Shown here in pieces: positions 1-63,070 of a stretch of DNA of 64,000 nucleotides. The stretch covers positions 18,454,630 to 18,518,629 of the forward strand of contig JACMZG010001870.1 of NCBI GenBank assembly GCA_018340805.1, written 5' to 3'. The position numbers and the translations under genes were made by a program. The number at the start of each line of letters is the position of its first letter. Within the stretch, counting starts at the first letter, position 1. The notes beneath the pieces are model-generated. The model was not told where the DNA came from. It was given only the letters and a program-made list of their open reading frames with translations, and made no database searches. This DNA comes from Microvelia longipes (lineage: Eukaryota > Arthropoda > Insecta > Hemiptera > Veliidae).

Positions 1-1224
1 TAAAAGACTTTAGTAAAAGTAAGTGTCTTTTTAACAATATATATTCGCTAAAAGGAGCATTATTAAGTAAAAATTGCTTGAGGGGTCGGGGTCACTCGAC
101 TCTCTAGCATAGGAGTATAAGGAGTCACAAAACAAAAATGTGGGAACCCCTGGCCTAGAGTCTAGAAGGGTTATCTTATATTACTAAAAAACTTACAAGA
201 AATTACGGTTTAAAAGGTAGAGAATAAGGTATCGCAAGTGCTGTTGTGAAGTAGTTTCTAAAATGTTTTTCTTTGAGACTACTACTATAGTATTAATCTC
301 TTAGTTTGAAACTTGAAACTAACTGAAATGGTGGATAAGAATACTGTTCGAAGTGCATCCTAATTGATAATTTAGGCAAAACTTCAGTTGTTTAACTATA
401 TTAAACCGTAAACTTGACTGTAAAAAGTGAACTTACGAACAATATAAAAACGAGTAAATTTTGTTATAAAATTTGACTTACGAATAAGCCCGGACATAAA
501 TAAGTTATATTTTTCAACTCTTATAATTGTTATTAACATTCATTAACTAACTCATTGTAAAATGCAATTAAAATTATCACTTTAATAAAGATTTAAACGA
601 AAAAATGCTAAGCACTGAACATGAACATGACAAACAAGAAATTATCAGAGTAGCCAACTTCAAAATTACTAAAAACTTGCATAGATCTTTTTCTAGAAGT
701 TTACACGATTACTATTAATTTATGTTTTCGCGGTTAGTTTGACCTTTGTTGATCTTTCTGATACGCAAATTACTTTGCCTAAAAATAAAACTAATTCTTG
801 GGGTTAAGCATTTTATTAATTAATAGAACCGTATAGGTTATGATTTTCTCACATACTTCTAATAGGATAATAATTAGAAAAGCTTTCTAATAATTATAAT
901 ATAAAATTAAGAAAGATGTGTTTTCCGGACATTTTTGCTTCAAACCATAATGTGGGAAATAATTATAAATTAAAATAGAGTTTACAATATATATATTATA
1001 TACCCCATATTTTACGGGATTTGGTCCGCTTTTTCGGATCGTAATGAGACTTTTAAATCAATCATGTAAAAGAACAAACACCTTTTTTGTGAAATATTAA
1101 TGACGTCATTAACCAATAATGTAACAGCATATATGATGAAAATTAACTAAAAATCAAAACCTTATGTACTTTTATATAAAATAAACAAAATTGCTAACTC
1201 AAAAAAATTATCGGCATTAGTTTT
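1..1224. other. Intergenic AT-rich DNA, one degraded hAT-like end
   Basis: No coding signal seen. Around 80-175 the text GGGGTCGGGGTCACTCGAC followed by TGTGGGAACCCCTGGCCTAGA looks like the worn subterminal part of a hAT-type non-autonomous element. The rest shows no repeats or genes I can name. Confidence 0.4.
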
Positions 1225-1560
1225 ATCGTTTGATACATATAATTTTATGTAAAAAATCACGTTTTTACTAATAAATTTGAAAATTTGCTAATATTGTGGC
1301 AGTATGCCATTTACAAGGACTAGTAATACGAAAACCTAATACAGGACAACAACTATGGCTGCAAAGCAGCCCCCAGCGCCGACACCATATAGCAGCCAAG
1401 GGATCCTTGCCTTTAAGTAGAACTGAATTACGTTTATTTTAGACCACAGAACTTTTCCTTCCTTACAAGATGTAGATTTGCTATGCTCATCCTCACTACT
1501 TTGGACTAGCTTTACACGTATTCAGAATACAGTAGTTGTCCTGACCATGTGTGATGCCGG
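1225..1560 (-). repeat. Dispersed repeat copy with GC-rich head
   Basis: A GC-rich stretch (about 1340-1400, many GCAGC/GCAGCC) follows an AT-rich body containing GGCAGTATGCCA. Read on the minus strand the same order occurs on the plus strand at 39000-39240 and 61955-62210. The tail at 1440-1560 (GCTCATCCTCACTACTTTGGACTAGC) is a decayed form of the tail of the 5S-containing repeat described at 3780-4560. Confidence 0.55.
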
Positions 1561-2462
1561 ACAAGTATCCAAACAAAACTATAATCAAAATAAAACTATT
1601 CAAGAAAGGGGACATCTGTAACAACTCTATATATTTTACAGTAGGAAGTAAAGCATTGAAATGTAAAATTGTTGCACTAAAAAATTAAGTAAAACAATAA
1701 TGAAGTAAACAGACAAACATGGATCTTGATAGTTAAGTTTAAATATCAAATTGAATGTAATTAAAAGTTAATGTTAATTAAAACAAATATATACCTGGAT
1801 TCATCTGAAGGTAAGAAAGTAAGTCTATAAATAACTTCATGGTTGTAATTAGCAGAAGATAAAAGGTAAAAAAAGGGTAAAAACTTTTACAAGACTTATT
1901 TATTTCTTAAAATCATATTTTAATTTAATTTACTTACACACTTAATTGACATACTGTCTCTAATCAAAGCTTTGTCAAGCTAACCAAAGTTTTCACGCTG
2001 CTCTATCATACCAGTTAATTATTCCATAAATCGTTTATTTTAACAACAACATCATAAGAGAGACAAAAACAGTCAAAACCAAGCCACTGGTCAGCTTGGC
2101 CCTTCATACTCGACCCCTACTCCAATGTGACTTGACAAATGGGTTCTATTTTTGATTGCTATGACCAAAACCATCCAATAGAACTGGTTTAAGCACCTTT
2201 TAAATTAACCTTTGTGGTGTCTTCAGAAAGGCATTTATCTATGTAATCGTAATCAGAGTCCAAAGCAATTTTTAAAATTCTTTAGAAATTGTGAAGATCT
2301 ACTTCTGCTATGGGAAAGTAAAATATGGAAAACACTACGAGATGAGGGAATTGACAGGTCTTCTGTCCATAATAGACAAACCCATACTCCAATTATTAGA
2401 GGATAACAAATTTATTCAAAAATAATCAATTCTGGATAACTATAATTTTTCTTACCTAAACC

Positions 2463-2525
2463 TAACATTCTTCTGAAGGAACCCTTAAGGAGAATGTTAG
2501 GAAAATGTCTTTGAATACAGGCCTA
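2463..2525 (+). repeat. Truncated copy of the GGCCGTATTCAAAGAC MITE
   Basis: AAGGAGAATGTTAGGAAAATG followed by TCTTTGAATACAGGCC repeats the right half of the 90-bp MITE at 16059-16148. The left terminus is missing here. Confidence 0.6.
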
Positions 2526-2529
2526 AATC

Positions 2530-3779
2530 TAAAATATTCAATAAACTTTTCATTCAGTAAAATTTATACTTTTTATGAATAATGAATTTTTTAACCTAAT
2601 AAAACATTTTATTCCATCTAAAGAATTTTAATTAAAAAAATATAAATAAATCTAAATAAAATAAAAGACAGACCAACCACTCATAATAAATAAAAGTCAG
2701 GAGTCAGTAGTTGTGTTAAGGGGTTCTTTTTTATAAAAGCAAACAAAGGAAAAACCTGGGGACCCAATTTAAACAAGACTTCTACTTAAAGCAATCCTCT
2801 TTTGCCGACCATGAAAATCATTAAAATGGTAAAAATAAAAGAGGAAAAATATTAAACTTTTTTGTTTATGAGATTTGTATTACGGTATTTAACCTCTTAC
2901 AAAAAAGTATATATTATAAAATATACTTTGTACAAAAACATAAAAGTAAATAGCTTATGGTAACATTTCAAAGAAGCCACTACTTTTTCACGATGAATAC
3001 TTATCCCTGTTCATTTTATGCAAATAATTTGGGCAAATCAAGTATAATTATAATAGTGATATTATAATTAACCCCCCCCCTCCTGTTGGAAATTATTTCC
3101 AAGGTACTCAATAATTGACCTCTTATGTTGGGATATAAATAAAGAAAAATTATATAAATTATCATCATTTAAGTTTAGAATTACAAAAAAATACCTTAAG
3201 GGATGAGATTGCATTCATCAACAAAAACTTGCAACAATAATTCTATATCTTGATTTATTGAATTCTCTTCATCATACTAGGAGAAAACCAAACCCTAAAC
3301 AGGAATAATAGGTTCTAATGAAAATCATCAAATTCAAGTTAAGTCAACAACAACTTAATACCCAAGCTTTTCAACAACTACTACATAATACACACACATT
3401 ATTTGATCAAAACACAACAATACAAAACCATAGCAATGAAAGACACGCACTGATCACTGGAATCAATATTCAGATAAAATAAAATATATAATCCAATAAT
3501 ACAGCAACAATTTAAATTAATTTTAGTTTTAATAGAAATAAATGTTTGTATGTATATATGATTTGCCTTGATTGGATTATATAAGTATAAAAATTAAATG
3601 AATAGATAAAACATGGATCTAAAGTGATAGAACCCTATCACCTTCATCTACTCAAGCAGGTAAGTATACAAACAACCTGAAAAGTAAAATGGTAGTAAAA
3701 CAAGTTTCTAGGGAAGAATATAATATTGATAAAAAAATAATTTAGCTACCTTCAACTAATGATTACCTGTTTCACATAA
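2530..3779. other. Intergenic DNA without recognised features
   Basis: AT-rich sequence with a ten-base C run near 3072. I see no exon, RNA gene or transposon end in it. Confidence 0.4.
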
Positions 3780-4560
3780 TAAATTAGAGCAGATTGGGCC
3801 AAAAACTTATAAATTTGTCATATAGTAATTTATATCTACGGGTACGGGATACCTCTGAACTTTTCCTCATCACATCGGATTCGCTGCGCTCATCCTTTAT
3901 TCTTTGGACTCGCTTCGCTCGTCCTCAGAAAACAAAAATCACCAAATTCATACTATTTCAGTATGAATTTGGTGATTCACAAATTTTGTGATCGCTGTTG
4001 TTTCACAACAGCGATCACCCATCTAAGGACTGACAACAAGCTGTTTAACTTTTATAATCCAACAAAAACCATAAATATATTTATCGTATTGAAACGAAAC
4101 TTTATGTACTTATTTATTACGTACAGGTATACACTTGTACCCAATTTTAACTCAATTGAATGAATTATTTTCTAATTTTTTACATTTTTAAAAAAAAAGT
4201 ACACACATTATTTGATAAAAATTTAACTAATTCTGATAAGAAGATGAAACTCGGCACATATGTTGGACTTTTATAACTGCAGGCCATATCTCAAATTGAT
4301 AAAAAAATGTCTGGGTTTAATGAAATTTCAAAATTTTTGCTAAAACATTATTGTGGGTTGGTGAAGTTATCAAAAATTGTTTTCCGGATAGCACAACTAC
4401 ACCTAAAGATTGATTTCAGTACTAAGTTTCAGCTTTCTAGCATAAATACACTGGGAGCTTCGGTGATAAGAGACACTTTGTGAAAACCCCTTAGGAGGCC
4501 TTAAAATCACTGAAACTAATAATTTAGGTGACATTCGTGATTGCTATAGATAATGGGGAA
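3780..4560 (-). repeat. 5S-containing dispersed repeat, long copy
   Basis: Read on the minus strand this copy has four parts. First comes a body with motifs shared with 46984-47440, such as AGCTGAAACTTAGTAC and a TTAAGGCCTCCTAAGGGG-type block. Second is a 5S rRNA-like part at about 4011-4060 (TTAAACAGC, then GTCAGTCCTTAGATGGGTGA). Third are two tight hairpins. Last is a tail with CTGAGGACGAGCGAAGCGAG (3907-3926 region). Other copies or pieces lie near 1440, 6090, 6930, 10530, 12490, 24940, 33290, 43000, 46984, 61040 and 62500. No open frame is seen, so it is non-coding and probably mobilised by other elements. Confidence 0.7.
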
Positions 4561-7500
4561 TAATACTCAGCAGTGCAGATTTTGGAGTAAATTATGGATT
4601 AAATATAGTTATTTACCTTGAAAAATTAAGTTACAAGTAGTAATGCTACTACTGCATAAGTTTCTAAGTATAAACAGGTAACTTAAACAAGAAATAGCTT
4701 GTTGAGCAAGAGAGCACCCATTTAAAAAAAATTGCCTGGCTAGCAGAGCTCATCCCATGGTTAAATTTCTTTATATTTTTTCATATATGTTAAAATATAG
4801 CATCCTTAAATAGCCAGTCGTAAAAGTTAAAATCAACACTAGGCATGAAGACATAGAGCATTCTCATTAAAAGCATCAGAAAAGCATTAGGAAAAACAAA
4901 AAACAATTCAAAGCAATAACGTAAAAAAATTTCAAACTCAGGAAGAACAATCAATTTTGAAAGAATTATACACTTGAAAATAAAAATACAAAATTTTAAT
5001 AAACAAAATTTAATTTTTTTAACAATTTTAATTAATCTTTACAATTTTTCATAATATTATATTACTGTTTTTATAGAGACACTACAAAGAACGTTTTCCT
5101 GACATATTAATTCCCGATTTTCTACACTAAAACATTCCTGTGATTCCTGTGGATGATAAAATCTATTAATCACCATGTCAGAATCTTCATTTTATAAATA
5201 AAAATAGTTGATTCATCAGCTCCTCCTTACAGTTTAAAAAAAATAAAACTAACATAATAAATACAACTTTAATTTTTACATTAATATGTATTTTATACAT
5301 TCTAATTATTAAATTAGGAGAAATAGCACAACAATGCAGCATTTGGCCAACTCTGGATTTAATGTTTCTTTTATAATCATACTCAATTAAAAATTTATAA
5401 AAAATGATGTAATGTCATGTAATATTACACAGAATGAGATCTGTCATAGTAGAGATGAGAATTGTCATATAGAAATGAGAATGTCATATAGTATACAAAA
5501 TGAGATCTATAGTATACAAAATGAGATCTGTCATGTAGTAGAATGAGAACTTCATATAGTATACAAAATGAGAACTGTCATTAGTATACAAAATGAGATG
5601 TAGTAGTACAGAATGAGAACTGTCATATAGTTTAAATGTAATTATTTTTATTTTACACAATGAGAATGTAGGAACTTTTATTTAACAGGTCTAATTATAA
5701 CAAAGGCCAAGAGATATAACATTAATCATGAATCCAGGAAAAATTTAACACATGTTTGTAAACAAATGGTAAACAAAACAGTAATTATCTAGTGGAGGTA
5801 TTACTAACATTAACTTAAACATTAAATTAAAAATACATACTTAATAAAGATAAAAATAAAAACATATGGAGTAAGTTTAGTAAATAATAAACTTCTACAA
5901 TAATAAGTAGTAGTTCTCTAGTTCAAATGTATGTTATATCTGTTCACATGTTTAATATTTTCTGCTCCTACAATTTAATAATTCATTTATTTAAATCATC
6001 CATCCAATTATTAATTAGGAGGAATAGGAAATAAATTAATAAAAACACTATTGGTGGTATACAAAATAAAAAATTTCACCTCTCTAGTATAAATACACTG
6101 AGAAATACAATGATAACAGACATACATAAAGACAGACTACTTAGTGAAAACCAATCAGAAGGTTTTAAAAACACTAGAAAAGATAATTCAGGTGAAATCC
6201 AAGTTTCTGATGTTTTCACAATCACAATACTTCCCCCATATATCTACAGTATAAATGAAGAAAACATATAAAAAAATATATGGCAAGAAATAATTAAAGA
6301 CAGTCAATGAAAAATAAAATTTTAGTACAAAAATTTTATCGAGATCATTAAAATTACATTTTCAAAGGTATTTTATGTTTAGATTGATGTGTTACAAGTT
6401 AATAGTAACAGTATGTTTATAAGCCCAATTTGAGTTTTTGTAGTATTTGTCTAATAATGTTTATCTGTCAAAGACACAATAATATCTAAAAATATAAATC
6501 TTTTAAAATTTACAGCTGAAATAGTTTTGACTGTTTTGACAAATAAATAAACATTATATTAATATAAAAAATCAATAAATAAATAATAAATATTACATGT
6601 TAAAATATTACATTTAACTAAATTTATTTAACAATAAACTGGCCAAAAATTTAAAAAAAATATGTACGAGGTAACTAACATCTTTATCATACTGAACAAG
6701 GCTAGCACTGCTAGTCCTCATAAACTTTTAGGTAACCCGAGGTTTTATTGAAGGTTGTTACACTTATCTTTGGGAAATAGATATAATAAAATGGTCACCA
6801 CAAATATATCTAGCCATGATCAGCTAATTAGCCATCTTCACACAAGTGGTGCTATAACTATATTAATTAATATGGGTATTGATATCATCAGATATTTTTT
6901 CATTAACTGGAAATAGCCATTGAAACTGTATTCAACTTTCTAGCATTAGCATACTGGGGTCCATGATGATGGCAGAACACAATCAAACAAAAACAACACA
7001 AATTAATAGGATATAAAGTAAAAACCCCTTAGAAAGATTTAAAAGTGCAGGTATAATAATAAAATTTCAGATAAAATCTTGGTTTCAACTACAGTGTCAA
7101 CACAAAATTTTTAAATATGTCTACAGTAATAAGGAAAGGAAAAGTTAAAATTATTTAAAACAATAATACTAATTACAAATTATGTATAATTCAAATTAGC
7201 ACAAATAGAATTAATTAAAAAATTAAACATAAAATAAATCTAAAGAAACCATAAAAACATCGACCTTAAGTATTTTTAATGCTACAGGTTCATCAACTAA
7301 CAAGAATGTAGGTTTTCATTTCCATTAAATAATTCAAAGTAGGAAAATCTAAATAGACTGAGGCAAGAAATCCTATTAGATAACTATTCTACATTCATCT
7401 AAAAAACTAATTTGCATAAAAAAATTACCAAAACAGCATTAACTATTGCACACATCAAATTATAATATAATGAGATCTATAACTTAAAAATACCAAGTAC

Positions 7501-7960
7501 TTTTCATCCATTATGTACAGAACATAAAATTTATGTAACAAAGAAAGGGAAAATAGAATAATAATAAATAATATAGTTTGATGATGGCCTTTTATTAGCT
7601 CACAAGATCAAAACTAAATTTACATTGAGTAACCCAATTATAAAAGCAGTTGCATCTTCTATTTACTTTTTTGAAGTAATCATGAAAACACATTTTCACA
7701 CATATTTGTGTGATTAAGAGATTCTACTCTTAGCTATTGCCCAATGATAACTCTCTAAACTTTTCTCAAATCAAAATGAAACTTGGCATATGTCAAGATG
7801 CTAGGGAATTTATAAAGCCTATTGTTGAAAAATGTATGACGTCATAGGTAAGAGTAAAGGACAGGGGACAAGAAGCCATCTCAAAAAATAATTATTTCAA
7901 TTTCAAGTTTAATAGGCTTAATTTTTTTTAAAGTTTTATGGATTCATGAAACTTTTAACC
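4561..7960. other. Intergenic AT-rich DNA with repeat fragments
   Basis: Pieces of the 5S-containing family body occur at about 6070-6240 and 6930-7100 on the minus strand, with the TCTAGTATAAATACACTG block and the AGTGAAAACC block. A short degenerate tandem array is listed separately. Otherwise no gene or RNA is seen. Confidence 0.45.
5405..5640. repeat. Degenerate short tandem repeat (AGTATACAAAATGAGAACTG unit)
   Basis: The words AGTATACAAAATGAGA and GAACTGTCATATAG recur about eight times with variable spacing of some 20-40 bp. It ends at 5640 in a matching partial unit. Visible directly in the text. Confidence 0.75.
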
Positions 7961-7969
7961 AATATTTAA

Positions 7970-8260
7970 TATTTTATATAATAAATAAAACACTATAATT
8001 ATTTTTTTTATTTAATAATACGTGGTCTAATATCATAATAAAATGAAATAAATCAGGTGCGTTTTAGGAAGTATTCCATCATCAGAGTACTTACAAATTA
8101 AACTTAAATTTAAGTTTAGTTTATTTCTACACTGATGATGGGATACTTCCCAAAACTCGTCTGATTTGATTTATTTTATTGTGATATTAGACCAAGTATT
8201 ATAAAAACATTTTTTTAATTATAATGTTTTTTTTATTATATAAAATGAGCCATTATTACA
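7970..8260. mobile_element. Fold-back (hairpin) element 1
   Basis: An inverted repeat of about 115 bp per arm (near 7990-8107 and 8120-8235) surrounds a small AT-rich centre. Shared arm words are TGGTCTAATATCATAATAAA and its complement, and ATCATCAGAG with CTGATGATGG. No coding capacity. It looks like a non-autonomous fold-back or MITE-type element. Confidence 0.7.
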
Positions 8261-8392
8261 AAATATCAGTTGAAACAATAAACTTTGCAATATCTAATAA
8301 TTCATTTTATTTTGGATTTAGCTGCTTTTAGAATTAAATTACTCATTTATTAATAAAAAAAATAGAACACATGTAATAATAGTAATCAAAAT

Positions 8393-8990
8393 AAGCAATA
8401 TTAGTACAATTAATAGTAGAATTTTTTATATTTTAAAATAACAAAATATTTAATTAAGGCACACTCAATACATACATTTTTTACAAAAAATAAATTTATA
8501 ATACACAATGCTTAACACTAAATAAATAATTATATAAAATTAATTTATAACTAGGTGGGTTAATATTTCAAATTAAAGTCAATTTTTCAAACAAGCAATA
8601 TTAATACAATTAATAGTAGAATTTTTCATATTTTTAAATGACAAATATTTAATTAAGGCACACTCAATACATACATTTTTTACAAAAAATAAATATTATA
8701 ATACACAATGCTTAACACTAAATAAATAATTATATAAAATTAATTTATAACTAGGTGGGTTTATTTCAAATTAAAGTCAATTTTTCAAACAAGCAATATT
8801 AATACAATTAATAGAAGAATTTTTCATATTTTAAATGACAAATATTTAATTAAGGCACACTCGATATATACATTTTTTACAAAAATAAATATCATAATAC
8901 ACAATGCTTAACACTAAATAAATAATTATATAAAATTAATTTATAACAAGGTGGGTTAGTTAAATTAAAGTCAGGTGGGTTAATTAAAGT
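8393..8990. repeat. Tandem array, about 200-bp unit, three copies
   Basis: Units begin with AAGCAATATTA at 8393, 8593 and 8791, giving periods of 200 and 198 bp. Each holds AAGGCACACTC, AATACACAATGCTTAACACT and ACTAGGTGGGTT. The copies are nearly identical, so the array is young. A worn partial unit trails to about 9010. Confidence 0.9.
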
Positions 8991-9534
8991 CAATTTTTCA
9001 AGAGATCATTAAGGTGGGTTTAGTAGCAATGGCAATATTATAATGTAATATTATTATCGTTAAATTAAGAAGGTAATCCAAAAAATAATAATGCATATCA
9101 AATAAAAATGATATGCAATTTTGCAATTGATTATGGTGGCTAAGAAGAACAACCAGAAGTCCAGCTTTTTAATCTGATGCAAAATATCAAAACTACAGCA
9201 AAGGAAATTCAAATGTAAATACTTTGTTATTAGATAACAATAGAAATTATAATTATTATCTAATATCCCTCTCTCTTTTATAATAAGAAATCACTAAATG
9301 TTTATTGGAATTGCACTGGTAGCCCTGCAGCCAGAACTGTTTCATGAAGTGCATACAAATTGGATTTACACAAATTAAAAAATAATTTCCTGGACTAACA
9401 ATATTTTCCAAAATGAAGTTACATCACTAACAATGCAAATAAGCAAAAAGATCCAGCTGCAAGCCGGATCATAGGTTAGATTTAAACCAATAATAAATAT
9501 TGATTAATAAACACAAATGTTTATATAATAGTTT

Positions 9535-10060
9535 TTTCTAAGGTACGGAGATTAGGTTAATTTTATTCCGTTTTACAGAACATGTATAGCAAAATTTGTA
9601 TCCTCTATAAAAAGAAGTCTTTTTTTGTATAGCGCATACAAAAAAATCTTTTACAGCTGTGAGTTTATCTATTTGCTGTGAGGAGTGCTGGAGACCACAT
9701 TCTACTTGTAGTTCAGCCATAGTCCCACTATATAGCAATTCTGTTTAACAGTATAACTGTCTATTTATTTCTTGTTTCTTAGCAATCAAAATTAACTTTA
9801 AATTAAATATTTAAAATTTATTTAATAGAAAGTATTATTCACAATGTTTGATAGGGATTTAAGTGACACTGAGTTGGTTGCGACTCTACCACAGTTAAAA
9901 ATTATGGCGATTGAAGAGAGAAATAAAAGTGGTTTTTAAATGTTATTTATTTTATAATTACTATTTAACTAAGAAAAAATACCGTACACTAAATGGCTGT
10001 GAATGCCTTTTTTCCCCCTTAGCTCCTTCTACTGACTCACTTCCCTTGCCAGTAAATATA
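9535..10060. repeat. Dispersed repeat, copy A (pair with 25335-25690)
   Basis: TTTTGTATAGCG, then TTTAATAGAAAGTATTATT, AATGTTTGATAG and GGATTTAAGTGACACT occur in the same order at 25335-25690. A short ORF here begins MLYSGTMAELQVECGLQHSS. It has no recognised domain and is broken in the other copy. I take this as an uncharacterised non-autonomous element. Confidence 0.6.
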
Positions 10061-10129
10061 GTGGCTTCGGTAAAAAAAAATCATATACTATTTAATGAAA
10101 TTAAAATATAACATGTACAGGGCAGATCT

Positions 10130-11455
10130 TAAGGATTCCTTAAATGATAAGTCCTACCTTAAATGAATAATTCTGGAAACCATCTTACTGCTCTTTTTGA
10201 AAAGTATTGTAGGTTTTAAGTTCTCTAACTCTTGAGAATGATAAAATTACGTTACAATAGTTATTTATAACATAAACTATTCAACTAAAAATACCCAATA
10301 TTTGTAAAACTACTATTGAAATATCCCAGCATGCAAACAATATCCAACAGATGGAATCCACAGTAAAAATAGAAAAATATAGTAAATGTTTTGCTTAGTA
10401 GGTGACCTCTTTTATGGAACCAATATTTTTTTTAAAAAATACATATTTTTAATTACAGAAAGGAATATTTAAAGCATTGACACTCATCAAAGATAACCTC
10501 TCCTCAGGTGGGAGCAAACTCCTATGCTTAAAGCATGAACGTAAATTCCCAGCAGTCACACATCTAGGTACTGATCATTAGTGGTCAACAACTATATTAG
10601 TGATTCGACAAAAACATATTATACTAGCCGCATTGAAATTAAACTTCATTTACTCAGAACTTTAGTAAAAACACACCTATGGTGTAAATGAGGAAAGTAA
10701 CAATGAGTCCTAAAATGTATTTTAGTACATTACGCAACTAATGAGGAAAATGGAACTTTGAATGCAAGTGTGGATTTGTAGCCCAACGTAGAGAGTTGTA
10801 CACCACACAGGCTATATAGAGTAGATTAATAGCTAGGTTTTAAAAAAGATAAATAACAATAAGAAATTACATTATAAACTGTACATTTTTGTGAACTTTT
10901 CAGCCCGCGTTTTTTAATTCAGGCAAAATATTTTATCCGTAACAACTGCTGCTATTACTCATTTTTTAAATACGTACCATAAAAAAACGACTAAAAAGTT
11001 AATTTAGCAAGAAATTTCTTTACAACCACACAAGAACTTATAAGAACTTAAAAAATTAATAAGGATTAAAGAAGAATTCTTCATCCTTTTGGTGCTAGTG
11101 CAGAAAATAAAAGGAATTCCTTATTTCCGGAACTAGTGCTGAAAATAAATTCAATTCTTCAACCAAAATGTATTTTTAGAGCATGTTGACAGACATATAA
11201 TGTCAATATTACGTACCAATCATAGATATTATTGTTGTATGTATATATCTATTAAATATATATTTTTTAAACCTTTGTAAACAAATTTCCTGTTTCATTT
11301 TTACAAATTAGCAGTTGCTAGCAAACTGCTAGTAAGTTTATGATGAGAGTCAAATTTTGGGTTCAAAATCAGACCAACTATAGGTCTAGTTTAAGATACT
11401 TATACACTCTTGGTGGAAATATAAAATTGTAATATTAAAAAAATATAAAGCCATA
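10130..11455. other. Intergenic DNA downstream of WDR19
   Basis: Contains a 5S-like scrap at 10530-10580 (minus strand GATCAGTACCTAGATG and GTGACTGCTGGGAAT). Apart from a local inverted repeat near 11080-11160 (TTCTTCATCC... / ...GGAATTC), nothing else is recognised. Confidence 0.4.
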
Positions 11456-11461
11456 TTTAAT
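11456..11461 (-). promoter_or_regulatory. Possible polyadenylation signal of WDR19 (ATTAAA)
   Basis: An ATTAAA hexamer on the minus strand lies about 110 bp after the stop codon. In such AT-rich DNA the hexamer is expected often by chance, so this is only the nearest sensible candidate. Confidence 0.25.
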
Positions 11462-11570
11462 TTACTACTCTTTAAGTATTTTTTTTTTCATATATTACTT
11501 AGTACATAAAAGAGGCCAACTTATAAACAAAGCATATGGTCCCAGATTTAGAATGAGATGTAGGATACCT

Positions 11571-61851
<50,281 letters not shown>

Positions 61852-61954
61852 CTAAAGATACCAATTAAAAATTACTTAGAAAACAAATCAAAATTATTAC
61901 AAACAGATAGTCAAGAAACCTTAATACTAATACCAACTCCATTTGAGTTTGACA

Positions 61955-62210
61955 GCTTATAAAACAAAAGGACTTCAGCCTCATGGCTGCCTGCTCCTTA
62001 GCCTCAGCAATGGAGGTCGCTGGGCAGCACTTGCATTTCCCTATGGCCACTTCACAGGCATATGGTTGTTGTTTTATAACAGTTTGTCATATTACTAATT
62101 ACTAATATTACTAATAAGTGACATACTGATACGATATTAGCGAATTTCCAAATTTACTAATAAAAAATGTGATTTGTTCACATTATGTTATATATAATGT
62201 ATGCTATATA
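61955..62210 (+). repeat. Dispersed repeat copy with GC-rich head
   Basis: TTCAGCCTCATGGCTGCCTG, then GGTCGCTGGGCAGCACTTGC, then AGTGACATACTGATACGATA and TTGTTCACATTATGTTATAT follow the order seen at 39000-39240. The short minus-strand ORF (MAIGKCKCCPATSIAEAKEQ) is the reverse of this head and is not a gene. Confidence 0.6.
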
Positions 62211-62499
62211 TCAGTGGTTCTTCAAGTGGGGGTCGAAAAATAATTTAATAGGTTCGCGGAAATGTATGGAAAAAAATAATGTAAAAAATAATAAAATAAA
62301 TTATAATATAGAAACATTATACTTAACAATTCATAATACATTTATTTTAGATTAAATTTAATTAAATGAATTAGTTATTATTAAACTAATGTTCTTTTCC
62401 CTACCATCCCCCTTCACTTTTTAAGTGAGAGGTTGGCAGCGGCTTCTCTTATTGGTCAATCCTCAAATACTTATGACCTTGGAGATTTTTAAACTAAAC

Positions 62500-63070
62500 G
62501 ACACGTGTGTGTGTCTGTTATCATCGTAGGAAAATAATTTTGTTATGATGTCATAACTTGCAATAATGACCATGCAAAAATTTGGAAAAATCCATAAACG
62601 CGGAAAAATGATGCAATCGAATTGAAATCCAGAACGTATCTGGCTATTTATTAAATTTACGTGTGGGCTATCATCTTATTATAAGCATTAGTTTAATTAT
62701 AATCAAATGACATTAGTACGTTTTTTTAAAAATTGAAAAAACAGAAAATTATCCAATTGAGTAGAAATTTGGTACGAATGTATAACTTTACGTAATAAAT
62801 AAGTAATCTAAATTTTGTAAGTAAGTATATGATTTTTGTTGGAGCATAAATTTTAAGCAGCATTGAGCATGATCAGTACCTGGATGAGTTCTCGTGGGCT
62901 ATGAAACATATGTTTTTACTATCTGAGGACGAGCAAAGCGAGTCCGAAGATGTGTTGTAGTATAAATTTAACGACTTGTATATTGCGAGTCCAAAGCAGG
63001 TAGGATTAGCATAACGAATCCAATGTTATGAGGAAAAGTTCTGAGATACCTCATACCTGATTTTTTAGCA
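62500..63070 (+). repeat. 5S-containing dispersed repeat copy near the window end
   Basis: The body runs from GTGTCTGTTATCATCGTAGG. The 5S-like part is at 62828-62895 (GATTTTTGTTGGAGCATAAA, TTAAGCAGCATTGAGCATGA, TCAGTACCTGGATGAG). The tail has CTGAGGACGAGCAAAGCGAG and ends with the GAGATACCTCATACCTGATT block. Likely promoter-side DNA of WDR19, though no exon or promoter could be placed. Confidence 0.7.
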
